A DNA stretch of 64,000 nt from Bacteroidales bacterium. Its GTDB lineage: Bacteria; Bacteroidota; Bacteroidia; Bacteroidales; UBA932. The notes beneath the pieces were generated by a model. It was given only the letters and a program-made list of their open reading frames with translations, was not told the origin of the DNA and ran no database searches. Location of the stretch: NCBI GenBank assembly GCA_017550655.1, contig JAFZOK010000013.1, forward strand, positions 124,001 to 188,000, in the 5' to 3' direction. The position numbers and the translations under genes were made by a program. Shown here piece by piece: positions 17,716-26,596 of this stretch (the stretch's first letter is position 1; every line of letters starts with the position of its first letter).

Positions 17716-18489
17716 TCAGTATTCCTTGATCTTTTTAATGTAATCGAATGTAGTCAATATATCCGGCCTGCCTTTCCTTACGGCAACGGCAAACTCGAAA
17801 TGGGCGGATTTCTTTCCGTCTGCGGTAGCTACTCCCCAACCGTCCTTCTTCTCGTAAACTTCCTTCGCTCCCGCATTAATCATTGGTTCTATGCAGATAA
17901 CCATTCCTTCGCGGAGTTTCTTTCCTGTTCCGGGCTTTCCGTAGTTGGGAACCATAGGATCCTCGTGCATATCCCTTCCCAGTCCGTGGCCCACGAGCTC
18001 TCTTACAACAGAGAAGCCCCTGGCCTCGCAATATGACTGGATGGCATGTCCGATGTCTCCTGTCCTGTTCCCCTCTACGGCCTTTTCGGCGCCCAGAAGA
18101 AGGCTTTCCTCCGTTGTCTTGAGAAGGAAAGCTGTCTCCTCATCCACTTCCCCTACAGGAAAAGTGTAGGCTGAATCTCCATAGAAACCCTTGTAGACGG
18201 TACCGCAATCCACCGAGATGATATCACCCTCCTGAAGTACATAGCCATCGGGAATCCCGTGCACCACCATGTCGTTGACACTCAGGCAGAGCGTAGCCGG
18301 AAAACCTCCGTACCCCAGAAAGCCTGGCACCGCTCCGTGATCTCGGATAAAGGTTTCGGCAATCTTGTCAAGCTGCTTGGTTGTTACACCCGGAGCAACA
18401 TGCTTGCCTACCTCTGCCAGGGTTTTGGACACCAGGATGGCGTTCTCTCTGAGAATCTCTATCTCTTCCGATGTCTTGTAGTGAATCAT
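17716..18489 (-). CDS. map: Methionine aminopeptidase type I
   Basis: 257 aa with the pita-bread fold landmarks: [10 protein letters not shown] near 76-85, the metal ligand Asp in ISVDCGT near 97 and in GDSAYTF near 108, [12 protein letters not shown] near 172 and CIEPM near 206. Removes the N-terminal Met from nascent proteins. Located between secY (33 bases) and infA (1 base), as in many bacterial spc operons. Confidence 0.97.
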   Translation of the reverse strand: MIHYKTSEEIEILRENAILVSKTLAEVGKHVAPGVTTKQLDKIAETFIRDHGAVPGFLGYGGFPATLCLSVNDMVVHGIPDGYVLQEGDIISVDCGTVYKGFYGDSAYTFPVGEVDEETAFLLKTTEESLLLGAEKAVEGNRTGDIGHAIQSYCEARGFSVVRELVGHGLGRDMHEDPMVPNYGKPGTGKKLREGMVICIEPMINAGAKEVYEKKDGWGVATADGKKSAHFEFAVAVRKGRPDILTTFDYIKKIKEY

Positions 18490-18522
18490 CTTATATCGGC
18501 TTCAATGACTTATAACTGTCTG

Positions 18523-19839
18523 CTATCTTCCCTTTAACCTTCCGGTCTTGGTAAGTCCGTCATAATGCCTCATCAGCAGATGGCTTTCAATCTGCTGCAG
18601 CGTATCCAGCACAACGCCCACCATAATCAGCAGGGATGTGCCGCCGTAGAACTGTGCAAACTGGTTGTTAACTCCAACTATCATAGCCAGTGCAGGAAGA
18701 ATACCCACGATGGCCAGGAAAATGGAACCAGGCAGAGTGATACGGGACATTATAGAGTCTATGTACTCGGCTGTCTGCTTGCCAGGCTTTACGCCAGGGA
18801 TGAAACCGCCGTTCTTCTTCATTTCTTCCGCCATCTGAGTCGGGTTGATGATAACGGTAGTGTAGAAGTAAGTGAAGATGATGATCAGGAATGCGAATAC
18901 CGCATTGTACCAGAATCCCTTCACGTCTGAGAACGTGGCTGCAAAACCTCTAGTGGCCTCAAAGCGGGAGAACATCAGCGGGAACATCATAAGAGCCTGT
19001 GCAAATATGATAGGCATAACGTTGGCAGCATTGATCTTCAGAGGGATGTACTGTCTTACGCCACCATACTGCTTGTTGCCTACGATCCTCTTCGCATACT
19101 GTACAGGAACTTTTCTGGTACCCTGAACGAGAGCGATGGTGAGAGCGAAGACAATGAACAGGAGTATGAATTCAACAATCAGCATCAGAGGGCCGCCCAC
19201 GCTTGCGTTCATCCTTGTACCGATTTCAGCAATCAGAGCGTGAGGCAGTCTGGCTACAATACCGATCATAATGATCAGGGAAATACCGTTGCCGATACCG
19301 CGGTCCGTGATTCTTTCGCCGAGCCACATAATAAACATGGTTCCTCCGATAAGCACCAGAGTTGCAAACAGGTTGAAGGAGAATCCCTGAAGCAGGAACG
19401 CCTCCTTAGGAAGCTGTGCGTGAAGGTTCTGAAGATAAGCCGGGCCCTGGATTGCCAGAATCACGATGGTCAGGTAACGGGTCCACTGGTTCATCTTCCT
19501 TCTTCCGCTCTCGCCTTCCTTCTGAAGCTTCTGGAAGTAAGGAACCATAATGCCGAGGAGCTGGAGCACGATAGATGCGGAGATGTAAGGCATTACACCG
19601 AGCGCAAAAATCGAAGCGTTTCCGAAAGCTCCTCCGGAGAACATATTGAGCAATCCCAGAAGACCCTCTGAAGTCTGAGCCGTCAAATCTGAATTGGCGA
19701 TCAGGTTAGGGTTGATTCCCGGCATCACTACAAAGCTTCCAAGACGATAGACCAGAATGAGGAGAAGGGTGTATACGATTCTCTTCCTCAAATCCTCGAT
19801 CTTGAAAATGTTCCTTATAGTTTCAATAAGTTTCTTCAT
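18523..19839 (-). CDS. secY: Preprotein translocase subunit SecY
   Basis: 438 aa with ten predicted membrane helices. Recognisable blocks are FVVMPGINP after the first helix, MPYISASIV near 84, a plug region with small residues near 60-75, and GGFIPGVKPG in the large cytoplasmic loop that contacts SecA and the ribosome. Follows rplO by 9 bases. Confidence 0.97.
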   Translation of the reverse strand: MKKLIETIRNIFKIEDLRKRIVYTLLLILVYRLGSFVVMPGINPNLIANSDLTAQTSEGLLGLLNMFSGGAFGNASIFALGVMPYISASIVLQLLGIMVPYFQKLQKEGESGRRKMNQWTRYLTIVILAIQGPAYLQNLHAQLPKEAFLLQGFSFNLFATLVLIGGTMFIMWLGERITDRGIGNGISLIIMIGIVARLPHALIAEIGTRMNASVGGPLMLIVEFILLFIVFALTIALVQGTRKVPVQYAKRIVGNKQYGGVRQYIPLKINAANVMPIIFAQALMMFPLMFSRFEATRGFAATFSDVKGFWYNAVFAFLIIIFTYFYTTVIINPTQMAEEMKKNGGFIPGVKPGKQTAEYIDSIMSRITLPGSIFLAIVGILPALAMIVGVNNQFAQFYGGTSLLIMVGVVLDTLQQIESHLLMRHYDGLTKTGRLKGR

Positions 19840-19848
19840 TGTTGTTTG

Positions 19849-20295
19849 TTAGATTACAGTTGCTGTTCCGTTCAATGCCTCTATCTTGGCAATTGCACTC
19901 TTGGAGAATGCGTTTGCAGATACGTTGAGCTTGCTCTTGAGTTCTCCGTTACCGAGAATCTTCACCAGGTCGTTCTTGGAAACAAGACCGTTCTGGATGA
20001 AAGTCTCGCGGCTGATGGAGTCAACTCCCAGCTTCTCGCTCAGAGACTGAAGGGATGAAAGGTTGATAACCTTGTAAACAACTTTCTTGGTGTTGGTGAA
20101 ACCGAACTTAGGCAGCTGCCTCTGAATAGGCATCTGACCTCCCTGGAAACCAAGCTTGTTGGCATAACCGCTGCGCTGCTTGGCACCGTTCATACCGCGT
20201 GTAGCTGTTCCGCCGTGTCCGCTTCCTTCTCCGCGACCGATTCTCTTTTCCTTTCCCAAGGAACCCTTTGCAGGTTTTAATGTATTGAGTTTCAT
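19849..20295 (-). CDS. rplO: 50S ribosomal protein L15
   Basis: 148 aa starting MKLNTLKPAKGS with the GRG-GSGHGGTATRG and PIQRQLPKFGF segments of L15. GGAGGA lies 6 bases before the ATG (20302-20307 on the plus strand), a clear Shine-Dalgarno sequence. Follows rpmD by 12 bases. Confidence 0.97.
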   Translation of the reverse strand: MKLNTLKPAKGSLGKEKRIGRGEGSGHGGTATRGMNGAKQRSGYANKLGFQGGQMPIQRQLPKFGFTNTKKVVYKVINLSSLQSLSEKLGVDSISRETFIQNGLVSKNDLVKILGNGELKSKLNVSANAFSKSAIAKIEALNGTATVI

Positions 20296-20307
20296 CTGTT
20301 GTCCTCC

Positions 20308-20487
20308 TTAAATTTCCTCAATCACTACAAGGTGACGGACCTTCTCGATCATACCCTTGATGACTGGAGTAAGTTCAACTTCTACGGAATGGTGAATCTT
20401 CTTGATTCCTAAAGCCTCGAGAGTGGCAATCTGCCTCTTGGTGGCGCCGCTCCTTCCTCTTACCTGTGTAACTTTTACTTTAGCCAT
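20308..20487 (-). CDS. rpmD: 50S ribosomal protein L30
   Basis: 59 aa: starts MAKVKVTQVRGRSG, contains TLEALGIKKI and ends VVIEEI, the normal length and pattern of L30. AAGGAGA precedes the ATG by 6 bases (20494-20500 on the plus strand). It lies between rpsE and rplO as expected for the spc operon. Confidence 0.95.
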   Translation of the reverse strand: MAKVKVTQVRGRSGATKRQIATLEALGIKKIHHSVEVELTPVIKGMIEKVRHLVVIEEI

Positions 20488-20498
20488 AATGAATCTCC

Positions 20499-21029
20499 TT
20501 ATCCGTTAAATACTTTATTCATAGGAACGCCTCTCAGACCTGCTACGGTATAAGCGTCTCTCATCTGTGCAAGGGCTGCGATAGTAGCCTTTACCAGGTT
20601 GTGAGGGTTGGACGATCCCTTGGATTTTGCAAGCACGTTGTGGATACCTACAGACTCGAACACGGCACGCATAGCACCACCGGCCTTTACTCCAGTACCA
20701 GGAGCGGCTGGCTTCATGAATACTTCTGCACCACCGAATTTTGCGGTCTGCTCGTGAGGAATCGTGTTATTGTAAACAGGAACCTTCACAAGATTCTTCT
20801 TGGCATCCTCGATTGCCTTGGAGATAGCTGTGGTAACCTCGTTGGCCTTGCCAAGTCCGTATCCTACAACACCTTTCTCATCTCCTACAACTACTATGGC
20901 TGCGAAGCTGAAGTGGCGGCCACCCTTTGTAACCTTGGTTACTCTGTTGATAGCAACCAACCTGTCCTTAAGCTCGAGATCAGTAGTTCTGATGTCTTTG
21001 TTCTTATTGTTCATCTCTGCCATAGCCAT
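20499..21029 (-). CDS. rpsE: 30S ribosomal protein S5
   Basis: 176 aa with [10 protein letters not shown]-like [19 protein letters not shown] near 48-65 and [14 protein letters not shown] near 113. The first ATG overlaps the rplR stop by one base (TAATG), favouring coupled translation; a second Met three codons later is an alternative. S5 shapes the mRNA entry channel and helps decoding accuracy. Confidence 0.96.
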   Translation of the reverse strand: MAMAEMNNKNKDIRTTDLELKDRLVAINRVTKVTKGGRHFSFAAIVVVGDEKGVVGYGLGKANEVTTAISKAIEDAKKNLVKVPVYNNTIPHEQTAKFGGAEVFMKPAAPGTGVKAGGAMRAVFESVGIHNVLAKSKGSSNPHNLVKATIAALAQMRDAYTVAGLRGVPMNKVFNG

Positions 21030-21385
21030 TAGAATTTAAGACCGCCCTTGCGTGCGGCGTCTGCCAAACTTTTAACTCTTCCGTGATAAAGGTAACCTCC
21101 GCGGTCGAATGCCACTTCAGAAATGCCCTTTGCCTGGGCAACCTTAGCTGCGGCTGCTCCAACCAGAGCTGCAACCTCTGTCTTGGTCTTTCCTTCGGTC
21201 TGAGCTGCAACGTCCTTGTCAAGGGAAGAAGCTGCTGCCAAAGTAACACCATTAACATCGTCGATGAACTGAACATAGATCTGCTTGTTGGATCTGAACA
21301 CGCTCATCCTTGGTCTTTCGGCCGTACCGCTGACAATCTTGCGGATACGGTAACGGATTCTCTGTCTTCTTTCTATCTTATTCAT
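21029..21385 (-). CDS. rplR: 50S ribosomal protein L18
   Basis: 118 aa with RIRYRIRK and [16 protein letters not shown] at the N-terminus and [21 protein letters not shown] at the C-terminus. Binds 5S rRNA. GGAGGA occurs 6 bases before the ATG (21392-21397 on the plus strand). Confidence 0.97.
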   Translation of the reverse strand: MNKIERRQRIRYRIRKIVSGTAERPRMSVFRSNKQIYVQFIDDVNGVTLAAASSLDKDVAAQTEGKTKTEVAALVGAAAAKVAQAKGISEVAFDRGGYLYHGRVKSLADAARKGGLKF

Positions 21386-21398
21386 AACCTATCCTCCA

Positions 21399-21956
21399 TT
21401 ATTTAGCTGCGGCTGTCTTTCCTGCCTTTCTGCGGAGCACTTCACCCTCGAACTTGATACCCTTGCCCTTGTAAGGTTCAGGCTTGCGCAGTGAACGTAC
21501 CTTTGCGGCAACCATTCCGAGCAGCTGCTTGTCTGCACTCTTGAGAATCAGAATCGGGTTAGCTCCCTTCTTCACCTGAGGAACCTCAGCGGTAACCTCT
21601 GCTGGAAGCTGGAGATAGATGTCGTGAGAATAACCGAGGCTGAACTTGAGAGTCTGGCCGGCTGCCTCTACACGGTAACCTACACCCACGAGTTCCTGCT
21701 TGGTCTGGAAACCCTCAGAAACTCCTACAACCATGTTGTGTATCAAAGCACGGTAAAGTCCGTGCATGGATCTGTGGCGCGGCTGGTCTGTAGGTCTCTT
21801 TACAGACAGCACGCCTCCCTCAACGGAGACCTCGATATCCGGATCAACCTTCTGGGTGAGCTCTCCCTTAGGGCCTTTAACCTTTACCACATTATTATCT
21901 ACGGAGACTGAAACTCCTTGTGGAAGGCTTACAGGTAATTTTCCTATTCTTGACAT
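21399..21956 (-). CDS. rplF: 50S ribosomal protein L6
   Basis: 185 aa with two related beta-sheet domains, beginning MSRIGKLPV and ending with the EPYKGKGIKFEGEVLRRKAGK motif that binds 23S rRNA near the sarcin-ricin loop. Lies 13 bases before rplR. No strong Shine-Dalgarno sequence is visible. Confidence 0.97.
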   Translation of the reverse strand: MSRIGKLPVSLPQGVSVSVDNNVVKVKGPKGELTQKVDPDIEVSVEGGVLSVKRPTDQPRHRSMHGLYRALIHNMVVGVSEGFQTKQELVGVGYRVEAAGQTLKFSLGYSHDIYLQLPAEVTAEVPQVKKGANPILILKSADKQLLGMVAAKVRSLRKPEPYKGKGIKFEGEVLRRKAGKTAAAK

Positions 21957-21975
21957 ATTCTTAAAATATTATCTG

Positions 21976-22371
21976 TTAGTAAACATAGCAAAGCACCTCG
22001 CCGCCTACGTTCTGCAGCCTGGCTTCCTTGTCTGTCATAATACCCTTTGAGGTAGAGAGGATGGCGATTCCCAGTCCGTTGAGGACTCTTGGCATATTCT
22101 CCACTCCCCTGTACTGCCTCAGACCCGGACGGCTTACCCTGACAATCTTCCTGATGGCAGGAGTCTTGGTCTCAGGATGGTACTTGAGCGCAATCTTGAT
22201 AGTTCCTACGGGCTGACCCTCCACAACCTTGTAGCTGAGAATGTAACCCTTCTCGAAGAGTACCCTTGTCAGCTCCTTCTTCATTCTGGAGGCAGGAATT
22301 TCAACCACCTTATGGTTGGCCCTGTAGGCATTCCTGATTCTTGTCAAAAAATCTGAAATCGGATCAGTCAT
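21976..22371 (-). CDS. rpsH: 30S ribosomal protein S8
   Basis: 131 aa starting MTDPISDFLTRIRNA and ending with STSKGIMTDKEAR and GGEVLCYVY. S8 binds helix 21 of 16S rRNA and in enterobacteria represses the spc operon; no such operator was identified here. Confidence 0.97.
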   Translation of the reverse strand: MTDPISDFLTRIRNAYRANHKVVEIPASRMKKELTRVLFEKGYILSYKVVEGQPVGTIKIALKYHPETKTPAIRKIVRVSRPGLRQYRGVENMPRVLNGLGIAILSTSKGIMTDKEARLQNVGGEVLCYVY

Positions 22372-22415
22372 TGTCTTGTGTTTTTAATAATCGATATCCT
22401 TTAGTTAACTATTTT

Positions 22416-22685
22416 TTACCAGCTTGCCTTGCGTACGCCAGGGATCAGGCCCTTGGAAGCCATCTCTCTGAACTGTATTCTGCTGATTCCGAATACTCTC
22501 ATATATCCCTTTGGCCTTCCGGTCAGGGAGCAGCGGTTGTGAAGCCTTACAGGAGAAGCGTTCTTCGGAAGCTTGTCCAGAGCTGCATAATCGCCAGCGG
22601 CCTTGAGAGCCTTGCGTTTCTCAGCATATTTGGCGCACAGTTTCGCACGTTTAACTTCACGTGCCTTCATTGATTCTTTTGCCAT
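22416..22685 (-). CDS. rpsN: 30S ribosomal protein S14 (zinc-free form)
   Basis: 89 aa, long zinc-independent S14: N-terminal [13 protein letters not shown], then [25 protein letters not shown] and a C-terminal RKASW. Only one of the zinc cysteines remains. Located 15 bases after rplE and 44 before rpsH. Confidence 0.96.
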   Translation of the reverse strand: MAKESMKAREVKRAKLCAKYAEKRKALKAAGDYAALDKLPKNASPVRLHNRCSLTGRPKGYMRVFGISRIQFREMASKGLIPGVRKASW

Positions 22686-22700
22686 ATACTATCTGTTTTA

Positions 22701-23348
22701 TTATTTCTTCTTGAACGGAACTCCGAAGGCTGCCAGGAGAGCGCGTGCCTCCTCGTCCTTGGTTGTGCTGGTAACGAAGGTGATCTCCATTCCGAGAACC
22801 TTTGATACCTTGTCAATGTCGATTTCCGGGAAGATGATCTGCTCCTTCAGGCCGAGGGTGTAGTTACCCTTGCCGTCGAACTTCTCCTCAACGCCCTTGA
22901 AATCGCGGATACGAGGCAGGGAAACCTTGATGAGTCTCTCCATGAACTCGTACATCTTTGCTCTGCGAAGAGTAACCTTGCATCCGATAGGCATTCCCTT
23001 TCTCAGCTTGAAGGAAGCGATGTCCTTTCTTGAGTAGGTCAGGATAGCCTTCTGGCCGGTGATCAGTGCGAGCTCCTCGGCTGCGTTCTCGACAATCTTC
23101 TTGTCTGCAACTCCGGCGCCTACGCCCTGGTTGATAGTTATCTTCACGAGTCTTGGAATCTGCATGGCGGAGGTGAAGCCAAACTGCTTCTTGAGTTCGC
23201 CAGCTATTCTTTCCTTGTACTCCTTCTGCAGGTTAGGAATCCATCCCTTAGGAACTACCTGCTCGCCGCCCTGCTTCTTAGCCTTGCTTTCGCCCTTGGC
23301 CTGCTTTGCGCCCTTGGCGGCCTGCTCTTTCTTAACTTCCTTTGCCAT
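22701..23348 (-). CDS. rplE: 50S ribosomal protein L5 with N-terminal extension
   Basis: 215 aa, against about 180 in most bacteria. Residues from about 36 ([11 protein letters not shown], then MQIPRL) match L5 and continue to the usual end. The first 35 residues are an added Lys/Ala/Glu/Gln-rich, disordered-looking segment. The upstream ATG is supported by GGGGAGGA 9 bases before it and a one-base overlap with rplX. L5 binds 5S rRNA and forms an intersubunit bridge. Confidence 0.95.
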   Translation of the reverse strand: MAKEVKKEQAAKGAKQAKGESKAKKQGGEQVVPKGWIPNLQKEYKERIAGELKKQFGFTSAMQIPRLVKITINQGVGAGVADKKIVENAAEELALITGQKAILTYSRKDIASFKLRKGMPIGCKVTLRRAKMYEFMERLIKVSLPRIRDFKGVEEKFDGKGNYTLGLKEQIIFPEIDIDKVSKVLGMEITFVTSTTKDEEARALLAAFGVPFKKK

Positions 23349-23671
23349 TATTTGATTTCCTCCCCTGATTTTTTAGCGTAACGTACAAGCTTGCCCTTAT
23401 CGTTGAGGCGGCGTCCGATTCTGGTTGGACCGCCCTTGGAAGGGTCTACAAGCTGCAAATTGGAAATATGTATAGGAGCCTCCTGCTTGATGATACCACC
23501 CTGAGGGTTGTTGGCATTAGGCTTTGTGTTCTTGCTTACCATGTTGAGTCCCTCAACGATGGCGCGCATGTTCTTACGGTCAACTCTGAGAACCTTACCG
23601 GTCTTTCCTTTCTCGTTACCGGCGTTTACGAAGACCATGTCACCTTTCTTAACGTGGAATTTTGCATTCAT
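23348..23671 (-). CDS. rplX: 50S ribosomal protein L24
   Basis: 107 aa with a KOW motif: [22 protein letters not shown] near 7-28 and [17 protein letters not shown] further on. An assembly initiator at the 5' end of 23S rRNA. AGGAGGA lies 6 bases before the ATG (23678-23684 on the plus strand). Overlaps rplE by one base. Confidence 0.97.
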   Translation of the reverse strand: MNAKFHVKKGDMVFVNAGNEKGKTGKVLRVDRKNMRAIVEGLNMVSKNTKPNANNPQGGIIKQEAPIHISNLQLVDPSKGGPTRIGRRLNDKGKLVRYAKKSGEEIK

Positions 23672-23688
23672 TGTCAGTCCTCCTATGA

Positions 23689-24054
23689 TTAAAGTACCTC
23701 AGGGGCAAGTGAAACAATCTTCATATAGTTATCGCGGAGCTCTCTTGCAACAGGACCGAAAATACGGGTTCCCCTTACCTCGCCCTGGTTGTCCAGGAGG
23801 ACGCAAGCGTTCTCGTCGAATCTAATGTAAGAACCGTCTGCACGGCGGATCTCTTTCTTTGTCCTAACAACTACTGCCTTGGATACTGAACCCTTCTTGG
23901 CGTCAGCTCCAGGGATAGCACTCTTTACCGCTACCACGATCTTGTCTCCTACTCCGGCATAGCGGCGTCTGGTACCACCAAGCACGCGGATGCAGAGAAC
24001 TTCCTTTGCACCGCTGTTGTCGGCTACCATCAATCTTGATTCCTGCTGTATCAT
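23689..24054 (-). CDS. rplN: 50S ribosomal protein L14
   Basis: 121 aa, starting [17 protein letters not shown] with the L14 signature [21 protein letters not shown] and ending LAPEVL. Forms an intersubunit bridge. Three bases after rpsQ. Confidence 0.97.
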   Translation of the reverse strand: MIQQESRLMVADNSGAKEVLCIRVLGGTRRRYAGVGDKIVVAVKSAIPGADAKKGSVSKAVVVRTKKEIRRADGSYIRFDENACVLLDNQGEVRGTRIFGPVARELRDNYMKIVSLAPEVL

Positions 24055-24057
24055 AGC

Positions 24058-24312
24058 TTATTTAACTTTTTCAACGATTTCAACTAATCTCCAGCGCTTT
24101 GTCTTGGACAGAGGACGGGTCTCCATGATCCTTACGGTATCACCCTCGGAGCACTCGTTCTTCTCGTCGTGCGCTACGAACTTTGTGGTTTTATTTACGA
24201 ACTTGCCGTAAATAGGGTGTTTCTCTTTGGTCTTGACAGCTACGACGGCGCTCTTGTCCATCTTGTTGCTGACTACAACACCTACTCTTACTTTCCTAAG
24301 CTTCCTTTCCAT
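24058..24312 (-). CDS. rpsQ: 30S ribosomal protein S17
   Basis: 84 aa OB-fold protein with [19 protein letters not shown] and [32 protein letters not shown]. Its start overlaps the rpmC stop by one base. Confidence 0.97.
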   Translation of the reverse strand: MERKLRKVRVGVVVSNKMDKSAVVAVKTKEKHPIYGKFVNKTTKFVAHDEKNECSEGDTVRIMETRPLSKTKRWRLVEIVEKVK

Positions 24313-24515
24313 TATTTGCTCTGTTTTTTATTCTCGATTTCAGTCAGGATAGTAAGCATCCTGGTGATATCTTTCTTGGCCTTTTTAATCTGAGATGTAT
24401 TCTCTAATGGAGAGACAGCGTGGTTGAGAAGCATCTGGTTCAGGGCTGCGCGGCTAGTATCAAGCTTCTCCCTGAGCTCCTTCTCGCTCATTTCGCGTAT
24501 TTCTTTGGTATCCAT
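24312..24515 (-). CDS. rpmC: 50S ribosomal protein L29
   Basis: 67 aa, two long helices, with [14 protein letters not shown] at the N-terminus and [16 protein letters not shown] near 43-58. Located at the tunnel exit where it helps dock the signal recognition particle. Follows rplP by 14 bases. Confidence 0.95.
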   Translation of the reverse strand: MDTKEIREMSEKELREKLDTSRAALNQMLLNHAVSPLENTSQIKKAKKDITRMLTILTEIENKKQSK

Positions 24516-24529
24516 AATCTAAATCTCAT

Positions 24530-24952
24530 TTACTGTTTAACATAATCCCTTCTTACTACAAACTTGGTAGAAACAGGGAGTTTCTGGGCTCCGAGTCTCA
24601 GGGCCTCCTTGGCAACTTCCATAGGAACACCCTCAACCTCGATAAGCATTCTACCAGGGGTTACAGGGGCAACGAATCCCTCAGGGCTACCTTTACCCTT
24701 ACCCATACGTACTTCTGCAGGTTTCTTTGTGAATGGCTTGTCCGGGAAAATACGGATCCAAACATATCCTTCACGCTTCATATAACGGACTACAGCCTGA
24801 CGTGCAGCCTCTATCTGCTGACCGGTCATCCAGCAAGACTCAAGGGTCTTGATTCCGAAAGAACCGAATGCAAGCTGAGTTCCTCTGTGGGCCTGTCCTT
24901 TCATACGGCCCTTCTGCATCCTTCTGAATTTGGTTTTCTTTGGTTGTAACAT
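24530..24952 (-). CDS. rplP: 50S ribosomal protein L16, first gene of the detached spc operon
   Basis: 140 aa starting [15 protein letters not shown], the standard L16 start; a Met ten codons further upstream (24982) is not conserved. Contains [14 protein letters not shown] and [17 protein letters not shown]16 organises the A-site tRNA path. In nearly all bacteria rpsC precedes it directly; here the next sequence upstream is a promoter, repeats and a transposase-like gene, so the S10 operon is broken at this point. Confidence 0.97.
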   Translation of the reverse strand: MLQPKKTKFRRMQKGRMKGQAHRGTQLAFGSFGIKTLESCWMTGQQIEAARQAVVRYMKREGYVWIRIFPDKPFTKKPAEVRMGKGKGSPEGFVAPVTPGRMLIEVEGVPMEVAKEALRLGAQKLPVSTKFVVRRDYVKQ

Positions 24953-25017
24953 AGCTTTTAGCTTTATCTTGTTAATTTTCAACGACTTAGGTTGTAACGG
25001 AACCTCGCGTTGGGGTG

Positions 25018-25048
25018 CAAAGGTAAAACAAATATCTGAATCTGCAAA
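25018..25048 (-). promoter_or_regulatory. Promoter of the rplP-rplQ ribosomal operon
   Basis: On the minus strand TTTG (25048-25045) and TACCTTTG (25025-25018) are separated by 19 bases, a full consensus match. The predicted start is near 25013, leaving a leader of about 60 bases that contains a small AGGTT/AACCT hairpin, a possible autoregulatory site. Confidence 0.8.
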
Positions 25049-25199
25049 TTTTTTCGCTAAAATTTTTATTCATTTTGGCCAAAATTTTTTGATAGTCAAC
25101 CCACCAATTCTCAGCGATTTATAAATCTGCAAACTCTCCCCGATACCCGCATTTTGGATTTCTGAACCAAAAATTTTTCAAAAAACGCACCTTCCCGCC

Positions 25200-25357
25200 A
25201 GGCAGAGCAGACCTCCTCCTTAATCCTTCGCTTCGCTCATCCCGACCTGCCTGACGGCAGGCCACCCATTCATGATGGCCATGGGCGGCCACAGGATTGC
25301 CGGAGGAGTCTGCCTCTGCCAATCATTGTGCCAGTGCAGGCTGACTGCCTGGCACAA
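25200..25357. repeat. Structured palindromic element (long imperfect inverted repeat plus hairpin)
   Basis: Arms at about 25201-25227 and 25294-25320 are imperfect inverted copies (GGCAGAG, CAGAC and CTCCTCC blocks) and could fold into a long hairpin with internal CCTGCC/GGCAGG and GGCC/GGCC stems. Next to it, 25326-25334 and 25349-25357 form a perfect 9-base inverted repeat with a second inner stem. It resembles a mobile palindromic repeat rather than a terminator. Confidence 0.6.
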
Positions 25358-25370
25358 ATCGCGGAGAATA

Positions 25371-25561
25371 CTGTCAGGTCCCCTCGGAAAACATGGGACC
25401 TAGCAGAAAAACGCAGGAAATACTGTCAGGTCCCCTCGGAAAACATGGGACCTAGCAGAAAAACGCAGGAAATACTGTCAGGTCCCCTCGGAAAACATGG
25501 GACCTGGCAGGAAATCGCGGAGAATACCGTCAAGTCCCCTCGAAATCTGGGGACCTAGCAG
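25371..25561. repeat. REP-like palindromic repeats, four copies left of the RAYT gene
   Basis: Four copies of a 36-base unit at 25371-25406, 25423-25458, 25475-25510 and 25527-25561, spaced exactly 52 bases apart. Each can form a hairpin with AGGTCCC and GGGACCT arms around a 12-base loop; the fourth copy is diverged. Sequences between units are also nearly identical. This is the layout expected of REP/BIME elements beside their transposase. Confidence 0.85.
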
Positions 25562-25721
25562 CCAATTGAGTGATACTTGGCGAGTTAGAAAGTAATCATT
25601 ATATTTGGCGTGCAAAACGGAGTTCTCCAGCAAGAAGATTCGATAGATTGAAATTAGGTGAGAGAAAGATGTGGGGATAGAAGTGCTTTTTAAGAAGTTA
25701 TTGTGGTTTTAAATTTATCGA

Positions 25722-26579
25722 ATGAGTATGAATGATTTTTGGCTTGTCTCTACGGAGCATTTGGAGGATCGTCTTTGGTTTAAGGACGAAGAAGATTTTA
25801 AGTCTGGGATGAACCATGTTGCGATTCTTGCCGCAACTTCCCCTGCCCAAATTATGGCATTTGTTCTGATGTCTAACCATGTTCACTTTGTTGTCGGTGG
25901 CAGCAAGGATGAAGCTTTAGATTTTGTTACCCGTTTCAAGAAACGGTATTCACAGTACTACAGTGACAAATATTCGTACAAGGGCTTACTTTCCAATAAC
26001 CGGATAGATCTACGTGAACTGTCCTTTACGAACGATTCTTTTGAGAGAGCGGTCGCTTATGTTCAGATGAACCCTGTTGCAGCAAACATCTGCATACACC
26101 CATCCGGATATCCGTGGGGTACCGGAAGCTCGTTTTTCTATACAGCTCAATCTAACAGAAAGACCATTTCAAATCTAACTAAAGCCGATTGTTTAAGATT
26201 GCTACATAGCAGAACAGCACTCCCACCGCATTATATCGTTGACGAAAGAGGATTCATAGATCCAGCTTCCTATGCAAACGTGGAATTCGTTGAATCTGTA
26301 TTCAGGTCTCCAGGTCGGATGAATTTCTTTCTGAATGCATCTTCTAAGGCAAGGAAGGAAAGTGGAATACCGTCCTTTAGCGATAAGGTGATCTCTTTGG
26401 CTTTAAAAGAATTATGCGTTTCAATGTTCAACAAGTCGGATCTGAAAGAGTTAGGAGAGAGTCAAACAGCGGAGGTTCTTAAGCAGATCCATTACCGATT
26501 TTCCGCCGACCCAAATCAGATTGCTAGAGCATGCGGAATTACTTACAAGGCAGTAACTAAACTCCTCGATTCCTACTAA
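25722..26579 (+). CDS. REP-associated tyrosine transposase (RAYT, Y1/HUH family)
   Basis: The 285-aa product has the HUH metal motif in NHVHFVV near residue 52, preceded by a FVLMS strand, and a helix with a candidate catalytic Tyr in YVQMNPVAANI near 112, all typical of the TnpA_REP/Y1 transposase family. The C-terminal 100 residues look like a DNA-binding extension: helices with IARACGITYKAVTKLL near 265-282 resembling helix-turn-helix. It is flanked by four palindromic repeats on the left and two on the right. RAYTs cut and join single-stranded REP DNA; they are usually domesticated, vertically inherited genes that do not move as an insertion sequence. Confidence 0.85.
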   Translation: MSMNDFWLVSTEHLEDRLWFKDEEDFKSGMNHVAILAATSPAQIMAFVLMSNHVHFVVGGSKDEALDFVTRFKKRYSQYYSDKYSYKGLLSNNRIDLRELSFTNDSFERAVAYVQMNPVAANICIHPSGYPWGTGSSFFYTAQSNRKTISNLTKADCLRLLHSRTALPPHYIVDERGFIDPASYANVEFVESVFRSPGRMNFFLNASSKARKESGIPSFSDKVISLALKELCVSMFNKSDLKELGESQTAEVLKQIHYRFSADPNQIARACGITYKAVTKLLDSY

Positions 26580-26596
26580 CCATACCGTTGAGAAAA

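Larger units (their letters stand above)
24953..25721. other. Noncoding region upstream of rplP: promoter, palindromes and REP array
   Basis: Some 770 bases without a real gene. From left to right it contains the rplP leader and promoter, an AT-rich stretch, a long imperfect inverted repeat (about 25200-25320), a strong hairpin (25326-25357), four 52-bp-spaced palindromic repeats (25371-25561) and about 160 bases of AT-rich sequence before the transposase-like gene. An open frame through the repeats is a by-product of their periodicity. Confidence 0.75.

Noticed and set aside
25328-25558. Open frame of 76 codons through the repeat array
   Set aside because: The frame exists because the 52-base repeats carry no stop in it; the translation is a repeated pattern without a start context or homology.
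25371-25561. CRISPR array
   Set aside because: The spacers between repeats are nearly identical to each other, the repeat is a large palindrome, and no cas genes are near; it fits REP elements instead.
25722-26579. Active insertion sequence (IS200/IS605)
   Set aside because: No flanking left/right ends with subterminal hairpins of IS200 type are seen other than the REP repeats, and the extended C-terminus and repeats on both sides match RAYT.
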